From Ectobius pallidus (Eukaryota; Arthropoda; Insecta; Blattodea; Ectobiidae), in NCBI GenBank assembly GCA_964059195.1, contig CAXKWD010000004.1:117011938-117075937 (forward strand): a stretch of DNA of 64,000 nucleotides, in the 5' to 3' direction. Below, in pieces: positions 32,521-43,716 of the stretch (position 1 is the first letter of the stretch; every line of letters begins with the position of its first letter). The notes under the pieces were generated by a model that was not told the origin of the DNA, ran no database searches, and saw only the letters and a list, made by a program, of their open reading frames with translations. The position numbers and the translations under genes were made by a program.

Positions 32521-34323
32521 ATTGTATACTTTTTAAAAGATATTCTATACTCATAATACTTGGCTTAAAAATACCATAATAAATTTAACTTTGCTGAAAT
32601 TATTTAGAGGATGTTATGTAAAATCTATAATCTGTGGTTTTCTTTCTTTTTCAGGTGAGTGGAATTCACTGACTCGTATTCTTCAATTCTTTCTTTATGT
32701 GGACTGAGTAAGTACACAATATGGATGAACCATAAATGTTCAGTACGTTTTAATTATTATTGTTCTGGTATTATATAATTTTGTACTATGAGTATGCATA
32801 CAGTTGTTATTATTGCCAATAGTATGATTAGGCCTAAGCTTATAAGTGAGGTTTCATTACTCGTGTGAGCTTGTTTAGTTCTTATAACGGTCGAACAGTA
32901 TGCGACGTTTTATGCTATTTTGAATCGTCAATTTTTAAAGGAAAATAATTTCAGTTCGCTTGTGCTTATAATAATAATCAAAAAACTTTTAATAATTTCG
33001 TACCGGTGGAATTCAGGCTCTATTGGTTGGCAAAATTTTGCTACAAATGGCATATGAAAACAAATGAACATAGCTTCTACATTTGCTGAAAATACTAAAT
33101 CGTGATCTAGTCGGATAGAAAGTTATTTATAATATCTCTCTTCAAATTATAGAATAGGCAAATAAAAAATAAACTTAATCTGGAAAAATCCTTCGCTATG
33201 ATAACGGAATTGCATACTTGAATGAATGGGGAGAAATGTTGTTCGTAAGTGATGTAAACGATATCATATATTGTGCTGGCTTACGATTGTGCATTGTACA
33301 AACCATCTGGTTTATGGACCAGATTGTTATTGTGAACTGTAAATGATTAATAGGTACGCGATAAATAGTAATAGTAGAAATAGCAGTATTTGTAGTGGCT
33401 AAAATGAATGAAAAGGATAATAATTATTAATTTGTGCGAAAGGAATGAGAACGATATGGCATCTGGTGATATCCTCCATAATCTGTATAACGTACTACCA
33501 CCTAAATTTTTACCATAACGGGCTCAGCTACTGCCTTTTTTATTTTTACAAGCCGTGCTGTTAAATCTGACAACGTCAGTGATCTCTAGATCGGTAGTCC
33601 TATCAACAACTGATGTAATGAACTTCACAGACTCATCACAAATTAAGGATCTTTCAGCTTAAAGTAATATCAATCATAGCCTATGGTGTTGGGAACATCT
33701 GGACATAACCTGAAAAGCAATTGGAGAGGATAGAGAAGGTAAAAACCGTGAACATAAAGAGAGCTTTATGTACGCCTTCACCTCTTATGCGTAGACCCGA
33801 TAACAGTTTTTCAGTCAAATCAAGAAGGCAGTGGCTCATCCCGTAAAACGATAGTTTACCTAGACGGAGAATTTCTGATAATGTTTACGATTCAAAATAG
33901 CATAAATTATAACAGAACGCCTACATTTTTATGAGCAAATATTCAAATAATTAATTTTCCGGGTGGTTAATTACATCCAGAGACCTAGTCACGGTTGAGT
34001 TCAGATATATCCAATAAATACGGAAAATGTGGCAGGTTAAGTTCATTTCACTTTCCATGAAACTATTTTCCTCATATGCCAACCATCAGACTCATTAGCA
34101 TTGCTTATAAACTCCCCCCCCCCAAAAAAAAAGCACGTCCATGACTCTCGTAAAATGTTTCAAACCAATACTGCTTACACATTTCGTGAATTGGAAGATT
34201 AATTTGGTTATCTTTCTTCCGAACACAGATGAAGTATTTTTTGCCTGTATTTTGAGCGAAAGAAATACACTAGATTCACGTTTTCGGTAACTTGACCATA
34301 TGTTTTCATCCCATCTCTAATAA
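32521..34323. other. Unassigned AT-rich DNA
   Basis: No gene or bounded repeat was seen. A short poly-C/poly-A junction is at about 34115-34130. Confidence 0.4.
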
Positions 34324-34497
34324 AGGTCAATGTGAGTGGTTAGACCGCTCGCCTTCCACGGCTGGGACCCTGGGATCGAATCTCGGTGGATCCATATGGA
34401 ATTTGTGGTGGACAAAAGAGATCGGGGCAGATTTTCTCGGGTTGCTCCTGTTTCCCCTCCCATATGTCATTCCACCATTGCTCCATTCATCATAATA
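34324..34497 (+). mobile_element. tRNA-derived SINE, family D
   Basis: The tRNA-like head has the A-box region AGTGGTTAGACCGCTCGCC and B-box GGGATCGAATCTC at tRNA-like spacing. The body contains GATCGGGGCAGATTTTCTCG and GGTTGCTCCTGTTTCCCCTC, ending near CCATTCATCATAATA. The head would fold as a serine/leucine-type tRNA relative, but the body marks it as a SINE. Confidence 0.85.
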
Positions 34498-34744
34498 TAA
34501 CCATTTGGTTGCTATGAAGGAATTATAATATTTGAACTCGTGTTTCCGTGTACGTCCAACGCCACCTAATCACAAGACCGTATTCAATTGTGAAATTAAT
34601 TGAAAATGGCTCTGCTCGGTTGCCAAACTTGATTAATTTGTGTATAGGCCCTAACATCAAGACACGCATAGATAATATTTCTTTTAAATAGGTGGACAGA
34701 AAGGGATCATGAAAGCACGCGTAAATGCGAAAACATTGAATGAT

Positions 34745-35415
34745 TTGTATGAAACTTACTATGCGGGTTTTTTGGGGGGGGAACTCTAATCTGAGGTCTT
34801 TTTTCACCGGCGCACTTTAATCGTGAGATGCACCTGGAAGCCGGGTTTCTAGCTTTTTAGTAATTCCGGGGAGCGCGGAAAAGAGAGGTAAGTCCACCAT
34901 CCTAAAAAATTGAGATATGTCCATAGAGTTATAGATAAAAATGTTCTCTACATTTGTGTTAATTCCGGTAAGTCATATTCAAAATTGTACGGTAGGTATG
35001 GATGTGTGCCTCATGGGTTTATCCATCTCTAAAGCTATGTTGGGCTGGTGTAGTGTGTTAAGACACTCTAATTCTCAGAAACTGGACTTAACTCTCTTTG
35101 CCTGCGCACCCCGGAATTGTTATCAATAGTTTTAATTGCTTATGCATGATTTGTGTAAAGTTCATTAATCTGCAGTTTGTTTTAATCGTTTCTTTTCGGA
35201 ATCTGTATGCCCATAGGGCAGCATAAGATTAATTTAATTCGTTTAATTATTTATGTCTACTGCGTAAAACAATATAATTAAGAATAAAACTATGTAATTG
35301 TGCAATTTATATAAAAGCAATGCCAGTGTTAATATGTTCTAATTATTTTTCTGTTAAATAAATTATTTAAGTAAAACATCTAGCAGTTGAGTAAATAATC
35401 GCTGGCACCTGGTAG
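34745..35415 (+). mobile_element. Helitron 3' portion interrupted by a MITE
   Basis: It is homologous to 2.89-3.35 kb (GTGAGATGCACCTGGAAGCC, GCTTATGCATGATTTG) and to 44.1-44.37 kb (GGGAACTC.AATCTGAGGT). The 3' end reads CGCTGGCACCTGGTAG. It is split by the 257-bp MITE at 34862-35118. Confidence 0.65.
34862..35118. mobile_element. MITE with ~35-bp inverted repeats, inside a Helitron
   Basis: The left end AATTCCGGGGAGCGCGGAAA and the right end, read inverted as AATTCCGGGGTGCGCAGGCA, continue into AGAGAG(G/T)TAAGTCCA. AATT at both ends is either part of the repeat or a 4-bp target duplication. Superfamily not assigned. Confidence 0.75.
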
Positions 35416-36309
35416 TTATTAATAAATGTCTATATTTACGAGTATACGATACATGTAGGCTTATTTATAATAGTAAGTTATTCCTACATCCCGATCTTAT
35501 AATAATTTTGGACTCTATCTCTTGGTTTATGAATAAATAAGTCACATGTAAAAATATGAGATTAGTAATTGAAACAAAGACAATATAATCAATAAAGGAA
35601 AAATACTTTTAAAACCTTTGGCAATGGAATGTGGCGAAATAATTATGCCCTAGTGCTAGATATAAGAGGAACAATAATGATTTGAGTTCTCAGTATGAAA
35701 TCGTCAGCATTTTTCATTCTAGCCCATTTTTAAAGCATGAAGTCGGAGTCTCTTGTCAAGTGAATGTACTTCCCTCTTTTAAAATTCCAGTCAACTTCCG
35801 CAGACAATCAGCTTCAGTGTTATCAATCATTATTATATTGTGACTGTGACGTAGATTTAAGACACAATGTGACATTCACTAAAGCACCGGTAATCAGAAA
35901 ATAGCCAGTCTCGATTTAACTGACTTCTATAAATAAAACAGCAGTGATCTAGCTTTCCCATAATAGCTGATAGATTTCCGTCAACTTAAAACATTTCTTG
36001 AGTGCTCGCTTTAAGTCCTTTGTGATACTACTTCCTGGCATTGAACTGTGGCGTTCTATTATGTTCAATTCATTGTTATTTCTGGTTTGATTCTGTGATC
36101 TGGAATTAATCCTAACTTCATCTAACTTGTACGTAGGGTACTTTCTATTAAACCATAGTTACTATCACCACATTAGGAATACAATATTTTCTTTTCCACT
36201 ATTTGCAATAACAGCTGCTTGTCGGAGTGGTAACACGCAGAAATACTGCATTTTAGCAACCTAGGCCACTAAAATTGCATAAAACTGCATTTAACTTAGG
36301 ACGCTAAAG
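35416..36309. other. Unassigned AT-rich DNA
   Basis: No ORF, repeat boundary or RNA gene can be supported here. Confidence 0.4.
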
Positions 36310-36500
36310 TCGTCATGGTATTCTATAAACAAAATCCAGATGACATTGACCAGTCACACCAACTTTAACATGGATTTAAGCATATATTTGGTCATATAAC
36401 AACAAATGTATGCCAAGATGTTTCTCTATGATAATCAGAAACTTTACCAGAGTTTTTCACAAATCATGGTAGCCTATTTTATCATATAACAACAAATATA
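36310..36500. repeat. Dispersed repeat, family X (second copy)
   Basis: This is the reverse-complement partner of 22975-23170; the shared motifs are given there. TCATATAACAACAAAT occurs twice here (about 36393 and 36482), so the unit may be internally duplicated. Confidence 0.7.
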
Positions 36501-36680
36501 AGCCAACAACTTTTCACATCTTGTTTTACAAGAGAAACATTGCTTACCATGGATGCACCAGCATTTAATTGCAATAATATATACCTCCTCATAGTCTACT
36601 GCTGCCGATATTTTACTGGCTGCAGCTCCAATTCAATGTTACTGGCTTGGATTGAAATTTCCTAGGGATTATCACTTATA

Positions 36681-37339
36681 CAGGGTGTTAAAAAATTACG
36701 TTTACAACGTTTCAGGGATGATAGAGGAGGTAAAACAAACATTTCCTTTCTGTGACAAAACTTTGGCATATGCTCCGTTTTGCCGCTAGATGGACTTAAG
36801 GGTAGATGGCTTAACTGCCGTCACAACACGCACCGATTAGTTTTGTTTGTACTGCTTTGATCGTCGTATCAGAACCATCTAAATGCTACATTCCCCAATC
36901 GTTGGATCGGCAGGGGTGGGGCGGTACCGTTGTGGCTACCTCGATCACCACTGGATTTCTTTTTGTGGGGAGACATGAAACGTCTTGTGTATGAGACACC
37001 GATCGATACGGCAGAAAAATTAGTTGCTCCCATTGTTGAAGCTGCACATGTTATTTGAGATAATGTTGGCCTTTTTGAGAGTTGCAGACAGTTCATAGTA
37101 CGAAGATACCAGTTGTGCAATGCCTTCAATGAACGGCAGTTTGAACACCATCTCTAAAACAACAATTGACCTCGTTCCTTCTGGATAATACGAACAAAAT
37201 TCGAATGTTGCAATTAACACTTATGTAGGCCTACACAATAAATGGCTCATATGCCAAAGTTTTGTCACATAAATAAAATGTTTGTTTTTACCTCCTCTAT
37301 CATCCCTGAAACGTTGTAAACGTAATTTTTAACACCCCG
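36681..37339 (+). mobile_element. Deleted mariner-like element with ~100-bp inverted repeats
   Basis: TA dinucleotides flank CAGGGTGTTAAAAAATTACG on the left and its inverted partner, ending CACCCCG, on the right. The inverted repeats extend about 100 bp (GATGATAGAGGAGGTAAAAC; ACAAAACTTTGGCATATG). TA target duplication fits the IS630/Tc1/mariner superfamily. Confidence 0.9.
36891..37058 (+). pseudogene. Mariner-like transposase, C-terminal remnant
   Basis: The open frame reads PNRWIGRGG, then WLPRSP directly followed by LDFFLWGDMKRLVYETPI and ends VEAAHVI-stop. PDLxPLDFFLW is the region of the last catalytic Asp in mariner-type transposases. The expected residues between PRSP and LDFF appear deleted, removing the catalytic Asp. 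Everything N-terminal is gone. Confidence 0.85.
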
Positions 37340-37699
37340 TATTTTCACAAGCTTTTCATAAATAATAGTTCGTATGCATTATTGCTTGCAAACAAGCGAC
37401 TCATATATTATGCATCTATACCGCATTTAGTATTAGTACGTACGGTTCATTCTTGTTCTGCGATTCTGGCTGTGAGAATTTGACGTTAACAAATGACTGA
37501 CTATACTTTTCATTATAATTATATATATGATATTTTTATTTCATAGCATAACATTTAGAGAGCTTATACTAAAAAATATTGTATGCACCAAGTACGCAAA
37601 AACTTTATCGGACTCATCCAGTGTTTCGGCCTCGGCTTACGCCTCGGCCGCTATACTAGATTCGTCCGCTCTTTCGTTAGTTTTCATACTTGATACATA

Positions 37700-38324
37700 A
37701 TTAGCTATTTCAACCATAACTGCGGCAGTGGCTGATCCAGGGGGAGGGCCATAGGGGCCGTGTCCTCCTTGATTTTTCTTTTACGTTGATTTAACTATTT
37801 TATTCTTAGAAAATATTGTATTACCTATTAAAGTAACATTCAAATTCAATAAAATATGAAATAAAAATAAAAGCCCTATTTCAACCTGAGGATTGTAAAA
37901 GATAAGTTGAATAGACGCCTCGAGTCAAATGCGTAGACTAGCCGTGAAAACCCATAAGACAGCAGTTGTTCGAGTTTTTTATCTTTAATAAATTATTATG
38001 AATTATTGATTTCTTGTGAACTATTTCAAATCAGCAGTTACTTAAAGTTAAAATTAAAAAGTTTGATATTTGATTATTTAAATATTTATGTAGTACTTGA
38101 TACCGGCAAATGTATCAAAAAGAACTAAAACTCTAGACAAGACGAGTTTTAGTCTGCTGAGAAATTTTAAATAATTAACCAGATGACTTAAAATCTCAAC
38201 TTTTTGCACTTCATTTTTTAAAAGATTTCTCGAGGAGGACTCCCTTTTTTAGTATACTCCATACCCTAGTAGTTGCAAACTATCCTTTAAGTCGCCCCCT
38301 CCCAAAGTTGTGGATCGGCCTCTG
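37700..38324. repeat. Dispersed repeat, family Z, possibly hAT-derived
   Basis: Bases 37700-37815 match the reverse complement of 42300-42415 (TCAACCATAACTG, TTTTACGTTGATTT). CAGTGGCTGATCCAGGGGGA (37726) and the inverted GGATCGGCCTCTG (ending 38324) look like hAT termini. However, homology with 42.3 kb extends beyond the left terminus, so the true edge is uncertain. Confidence 0.5.
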
Positions 38325-38924
38325 AGCTGGGAAAAATAATACAGTAAGACAAACTTCGGATTGGCGGATTTTCGATCGTAAAAGAGAACATGGCGCTTAT
38401 AGAAAGTCGCGATTTATCACGAAACTTCAAAACTTGTATTACTGCTGGAAACTCGAATTTCAGGATCGAACACAAATATAGATTGATTTTAGTCTATTAA
38501 CGTATAAATTTCGAACAAAATTGTCAGAGCCGTTATCTCAAAAATAACGAAAAATGAAACTTTCTCCGTGTAAAGCGAGGCAAGAAAAATGCCCAGAAGA
38601 TAAAATGTAAAATTTCGCTTTTATATAAATTTCCTTTATTGAGCTAATGATGTTCACAACGTTACACACACAGACATATACACAGTCAAACTTCCGAAAA
38701 TTTCATTTTTGAATTCCGTGAACCTCAGAATATATTATAATGATGAAAACTCGACATAATTTGTCATGGTCGAACACAATACTGTACATCCTCTCTACCA
38801 ATGGGAGGCCTGCCTGAGGTACCAATAGACATAGTAGGCATATACAGAAATTATTTCAAACATTCATTTTCTTTTTCTTGAAAATCTGAAATAAATTTGT
38901 CTATTGTTTTAATACAGAAAGACC
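38325..38924. other. Unassigned DNA
   Basis: No feature can be supported. An ORF at 38287-38475 (minus) has no motif. Confidence 0.4.
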
Positions 38925-39238
38925 GCCGGCGTAGTCTTGTGGTTAGCGTCGCTGACTACAGATCCGTTGGCCCGGGTTCGATCCCCGGTACCTTCTCGGA
39001 TTTTTCTGAGGTAGGGAGGTCTGGTAGGGATGCACTCAGTCTCGTGATTCAAATTGAGGAGCTACTTGATAGAGAAGTAGTGGCTCCGGTCATAGAAAAC
39101 CACCATTAGCGGCCGTGGGTGTCGGCATGCTGACCACATGCCCCCGATCCTGCCATCTGCCTCTGCTAGATGCCGCAGCGGTCGGGTGGTTGGCCAAATA
39201 CTTCCAAGGATGTAGCACCATGGAGTTTAGTTTAGCTT
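38925..39238 (+). mobile_element. tRNA-derived SINE (family A), full length
   Basis: The tRNA-like head has the A-box region AGTCTTGTGGTTAGCGTCG and a perfect B-box GGGTTCGATCCCCGG. The body contains TTTTTCTGAGGTAGGGAGG, AACCACCATTAGCGGCCGTG and GCAGCGGTCGGGTGGTTGG, and ends CATGGAGTTTAGTTTAG. Truncated relatives lie at 2.5 and 50.8 kb. The head is well preserved, so the internal pol III promoter may still work. Confidence 0.92.
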
Positions 39239-40692
39239 TTTTTATATACAAAAAGTATAATTATATTTATTATTTATTATGGTAGTTGATTGCTATTACG
39301 TTTTGTACTTATTATATTTATTAACTTATTATAAATTGTTATTATAAATTATTATTATATTATTATCATTTTAACCTGCATTGCTAAACGTCAAAAATGA
39401 TGTGTCTGTGGATGTAATTTTGTCTATGTGACATTCGGAGAACTGAGAATCAATCCCATCCAAAGACTTCTCTGCTATGACATGTTTCGCTGTCATTTCC
39501 TCTCTTTATTTCCGTTAGCAGCTCCAAAGAGACGCACATGCAGAGAGCGCAAGTCAGGAGTGCCGTGTTTAGCAAACTGAAGACGCTTTTAAGAGGATTG
39601 CCTTTGCCGCTACGTCTATTTTAATTTACTTTTCCTGGAACCCGAAACGAAGTCTACTAAATAGATGAGATTTGGCACTTTGAACTTCGGTCTATAATTG
39701 ACAAACATAGTGAACTGACTTAAATCCAATGGAATTTAAAAAGGCGCAAATAGCTCAAGTAAATGTAGAATCTTTATTCTAAGCTCATGTCTCGTTTTAC
39801 TTCTTTTCAGAAAATTTTACTCTTAAGCAGGGTAGAGCTGGGAATGCAAAATTCTGTTCTTTCACCTAGTGAACACCGGCGCCTCCATCCCCCACCAATA
39901 AATAACCATTCACCTATTTCATTCTACCATTACCGCTACCCCTACTTCTTCCGTTTCTTCTCAAAATGCTAAACTAAACGTATTTTTAAATGATTGTCGA
40001 TCAACCATATTAACAGGCAACTGTACGAAAAAATATACGTAATATTTTTGTACTTATTTGTGAAGAATTTCTTAAGTATACGTATCTTCTAATTTGTTTA
40101 GTCTCTGCTGAGAAAATTTTCCAATAGAACAAAGAGTTTTCTTATGACTTCAGGACATCTGCAGTCAAAATGACAGGTTTATTTTATAAATACAATAAAA
40201 TATACAAGTGACTTCTAAAATGTTTATTTCCAATAAACAACTAGAAGATAATTCAAGATTGCGTTTTTTAACTACGTTCTTATTAATTTCATCATGGTTA
40301 AGATTTCATAAACATTTTCAATGGAATTTCTGCGGTCCCAAATCGTATCTCAGTCTGTATGCGCAGTTTTCACCCCTCTATTTTCAGTTTCTAATTAGAT
40401 AATTATTCTATTTACATGTATAATTGCGGGTCATCCGGCGCCTTTCAACGAGAATTGGGGCTCTGTATTTTCTCGAATGTCCTTACAGCTAGTACGACAT
40501 TGCTTTTAAGGTAACGTAATTTATGTTCCTTTATTGAAATGATTCCATTCGGGACCATATCGATATTCATTTCTGTGTATAAAGTATTTGTGTATGTTTG
40601 ATAGCCAAGTAAATACCGTCAAATTATACCTATTGACATTTTACCTAAATATCTGTACAGTTATCACTGGGCTAAAGAAGTACTTTATTATA
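39239..40692. other. Unassigned AT-rich DNA
   Basis: Beyond TTA-rich stretches just after the SINE (about 39260-39370), no gene or bounded repeat can be supported. Confidence 0.4.
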
Positions 40693-40901
40693 CTCTAGAG
40701 CATATATGGGCAACGCCCGGCCCGCGGGCCGGATGTGGCCCGCCCCAACTTTTGATCCGGCCCGCGGAACATTTTAAAATCGCGATCGAAAAAGTAAATA
40801 TTTTCGGTTCTCGCCAACAAGAGCGAGGGGAGAAACAAAAACCTGAACTACGAGGGTGTTCCTTCCGGTCAGCGCTAGGAAAATGCTACAATAGGCCTAG
40901 A

Positions 40902-41025
40902 TCAAAGTATCGAACCAGACTATACAGATGAAAATTTGGTAAACACTCTGTGCTTGTGTATTAGTGGGATTGATGCCAACATTGATTATCTTGATTCTCA
41001 AGTTCAAGCTCAAGCTTCTCATTAA
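40902..41025 (+). pseudogene. hAT transposase C-terminal fragment
   Basis: SKYRTRL in one frame is followed, after a one-base shift, by DENLVNTLCLCISGIDANI, then DYL..Q.QAQASH and a stop at 41023-41025. This matches the C-terminal end of hAT transposases of the ZBED/GTF2IRD2-like type (pattern TDEHL.N.L....S.I.PDID.L...KQ.QVSH). The dimerisation and catalytic parts are gone. Confidence 0.75.
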
Positions 41026-41095
41026 TTTCTGCTGATTGTAAGTAAATGCCTAATCAGTTCGATATTGTTCTCATTCGTGTATCTTTAACATTATA

Positions 41096-42007
41096 CAGGG
41101 TGTGGCATTTATCGTTTCCCATTTTCAAAACCGTGTAACACATTTATTTAACAAATAAATAAGCTACATTGAACATTTTTAAATGTCTTACAGTCTTGGA
41201 TTTGAAATTCTGGTCTTACTTTTTGAATATGATGTCCTTGAGATGCCCTCCATTAACTTCAACACATTGCTGCAATCTCCCTCGTACACTGGCCATTACG
41301 CATTGTGTGGTGTCTTGCGTAACATTTCCAATTTCCTGCAAATCCACCACAATCCACAAGCGGCCACTTCACAGTCCTAAGGTCGTGGTGTGGTGTGCCA
41401 TTGCAGCACAGGGTATAATTGGCCCTTATTTCTTTGACAGCGATAATGGTGCTTCGGTTTCTGTCAACTCTGAACGTTACAATCACATGCTGCAAACTTT
41501 CTTCCTACCAGAATATTGACACATCGTAACCTGGATATTGAGAGATTGTGGTTTCAACAGGATGGTGTTGTAGGGTAGCGCACACTGCACATCTTTCAAT
41601 GGACACCCTTCATGATGCTTTCCCCGGCTGAATTCTTTCCAAATTCTTTCCCTCCAAATTTCCCGACCTTACTGCACCAGATTTTTTTCTGTGGAACTAT
41701 CTGAAATCTAAAGTTTTCGCTCATGCCCTCCCTGACATTAACAGTCTTAACAATGCAATTAAGCAAGAAAGTGCAAATGTTACGCAAGACACCACACACC
41801 GCGTAATGGCCAGTGTACGAGAGAGATTGCAGCAATGTGTTAAAGTTAATAGAGGACATCTCAAGAAAATCATATTTAAAAAAGTAAGACCAGAATTGTA
41901 AATCCAAGACTGTAAGACATTTAAAAATGTTCAATTTAGCTTATTTCTTTGTTAAATAAATGTGTTACATGGTATTGAAAATGGGAAACTTTAAATGCCG
42001 CACCCTG
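41096..42007 (+). mobile_element. Mariner-like element with ~240-bp inverted arms, nested in hAT
   Basis: TA lies on both sides (41094-41095, 42008-42009). The ends are CAGGGTGTGGCATTTATCG and, inverted, CAGGGTGCGGCATTTAAAG. The left arm (41096 to about 41340) is an inverted copy of the right end (about 41765-42007), including antisense transposase C-terminus. Both ends therefore derive from the 3' end and the original 5' end is lost. Confidence 0.92.
41379..41885 (+). pseudogene. Mariner-like transposase, catalytic and C-terminal part
   Basis: The sequence reads VVVWCAIAAQGIIGPYFFD and SVNSERYNHMLQTFFLPEY, then after frame disruption LWFQQDGVV (second catalytic Asp), PDLTAPDFFLW (third Asp) and NYLKSKVFAHALPDI, ending near RGHLKKIIFK. 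This is an IS630/Tc1/mariner-type DDD/E transposase without its N-terminal DNA-binding half and the first catalytic Asp. It is broken by stops and shifts around 41517-41660. Confidence 0.88.
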
Positions 42008-42299
42008 TACTTTATAGATATAAAAAACCGTATCATGATTATTTTTTCACAAATACCTATTATCTACGGCCCGCGACTTCATAAATATCGTAGAGTTTAG
42101 CCCGCATCTTTCCAAAGGTTGCCCATACCTGCTCTAGAGCCTAGAATATCACAATCAGTGATCACTTTATGCTCTTCGTTTCACCAAACCATTTAAAGAC
42201 ATAAATCATTACACACAAGATGATGATATCGCCACATTCAATGTACTGAATGTTGTCTTGCTGTTCGTCGATCAAACTAAAGTTATGCACGTTCATAAA

Positions 42300-42415
42300 A
42301 TAATTAAATTTGAATCTTATTTTATATTTTCTAATAATAAAATAGTCAAATCAACGTAAAACCAAAACTAAAGGTGCCCCCTGAATCTTCTACTGCCCCA
42401 GTTATGGTTGAATTA
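42300..42415. repeat. Dispersed repeat, family Z fragment (inverted)
   Basis: The reverse complement matches 37700-37815 (TTTTACGTTGATTTGACTAT, CAACCATAACTGGGGCAGT, TCAGGGGG). It ends shortly before the hAT MITE at 42469. Confidence 0.7.
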
Positions 42416-42468
42416 TTTAAAATAATTGTTTATACATTAAAGGAAAATACAATAATAAGCATTGAGGC

Positions 42469-42757
42469 TAGCGTTGCCACCTGTCCCGAATTTGGCGGGA
42501 CATCCCGCATTTTAAGAACATTTTCTGCGTCCCGAATTATGCCTAAGAGGGACGCTATATATGTTTTTTTTATTATTTTGCTAGCCTTTTCATTTCTAAA
42601 GTTACACACCCTATTCAGTTTTGGCTTTGTAACGAATATATACCATCTTTCTCTTATTAATAAATTGTTCCATGTACAAATTTAGGTTTGAAGATCGGCG
42701 ATGTGCAGATATTCGATAAGTGTCCCTCCTTAGCCTTACCAAAAGGTGGCAACCCTA
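42469..42757. mobile_element. hAT MITE, 289 bp
   Basis: A perfect 8-bp target-site duplication, ATTGAGGC, lies at 42461-42468 and 42758-42765. The inverted termini are TAGCGTTGCCACCT and TAGGGTTGCCACCT. It is internally AT-rich with no coding capacity. The ends lack the usual CA start, so hAT membership rests on the 8-bp duplication. Confidence 0.88.
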
Positions 42758-42970
42758 ATTGAGGCTATCAGGATATAGTCGAGAAACTGGTTACTGCCAT
42801 ATACTGATAGACTCCAATGAAAATAGATTTATTAAACTGTATGGAACTTTATTTATTTATTTTTCTATTCTTTCAAATTTTTGGCATACTGAACTTGGAG
42901 GCATTTTGTATTGATCCCCTAATTTTTCTCCATCCTAAGATAGAAATAAATGTCAATAACCCTAAATTAT

Positions 42971-43260
42971 TAATCTCTATGTATAAAAATGAATGTATGT
43001 GTGTGTGTGTGTGTCCTTTATGCATTACTACACCATTCATCAGTTCGCCATGAAACTTTGGGAAGTTGTTGGGTACATTCCCGGGAAGGTTTCTGTCACA
43101 CTACATTTTTAATTTTAGCCTTCGTTCGCGAGTTATGAGTGAAAAACGGCAAGAAAACGTGCATTTTTTACGCTTTCGAAGCATCAAATTCAGTTATTCA
43201 TTTCAGTTGTCAAATCAATTGCAGAAGGCTTTGTCTATTTTTGTCATACTTTGGAAACAA
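42971..43260 (+). mobile_element. Helitron 5' portion
   Basis: TCTCTATGTATAAAAATGAA starts a block that recurs at 43717 (TTTATGCATTACTA, CATGAAACTTTGGGAAGTTG, TTCGTTCGCGAGTTATGAGT). It is the plus-strand counterpart of the 13.1-14.9 kb family (GCGAGTTATGAGTGAAAAAC). It contains a (TG)n tract at 42989-43013. The 3' continuation cannot be delimited. Confidence 0.65.
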
Positions 43261-43716
43261 TAGCATCGCGATCGCTTTGGAAGGCAATGGATATCTCACC
43301 TTATTATAAACGCCATAGAAGTTAATGATAAGGTGATGATAAGGTAATATTAAATATTTATTTAACGTGGAATATGCTTCTTATGAAAGATGGTTTACAG
43401 AAAATTCCGGGGAAGTTGCTTAGTTCGGGGTCCAGGCTACAACATTAATATATGTAATCGTAATTAAAATCTCATATGTAGGGTCGTTAAATCTGCCTCA
43501 AATGTAACGGAATTATAAGTCTGGACAAAATGAATATAGAAACTATGGCCTCCGTAGGCTTATTCCATTCTTCATCTATATAAATAAAAACGAATATATG
43601 TCTGTCTGTCAAATACATTTACACACATTTTTTTCATCGTGAGTTTAATCGATTTCAATTCTCATAATCTTCTGAGATTGCAACAACGCTCGACGGGTAA
43701 TCTATATAGATCTTCT

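Larger units (their letters stand above)
40701..42131. mobile_element. hAT element with nested mariner
   Basis: The 8-bp palindromic target-site duplication CTCTAGAG is at 40693-40700 and 42132-42139. The termini are CATATATGGGCAAC and, read inverted, CAGGTATGGGCAAC. Subterminal GGCCCGCGGGCC / CGGCCCGCG repeats are typical of hAT. A remnant of the hAT transposase C-terminus remains near the left end. A mariner-like element occupies 41096-42007. Confidence 0.95.

Noticed and set aside
37615..37660. Apparent palindrome GGCCTCGGCTTACGCCTCGGCC
   Set aside because: On checking, the halves are direct-like repeats, not reverse complements.
37726..38324. Complete hAT element with CAGTGGCTGATCC ends
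   Set aside because: The related copy at 42.3 kb stays homologous beyond the proposed left end, and the 8-bp flanks match at only about 5 of 8 positions, so the boundary call was withdrawn.
38925..39000. Possible tRNA gene (perfect B-box)
   Set aside because: The sequence continues into a repeated ~240-bp body shared with other loci, so it is a SINE head, not a tRNA gene. The same applies to the heads at 3.77, 16.65 and 34.32 kb.
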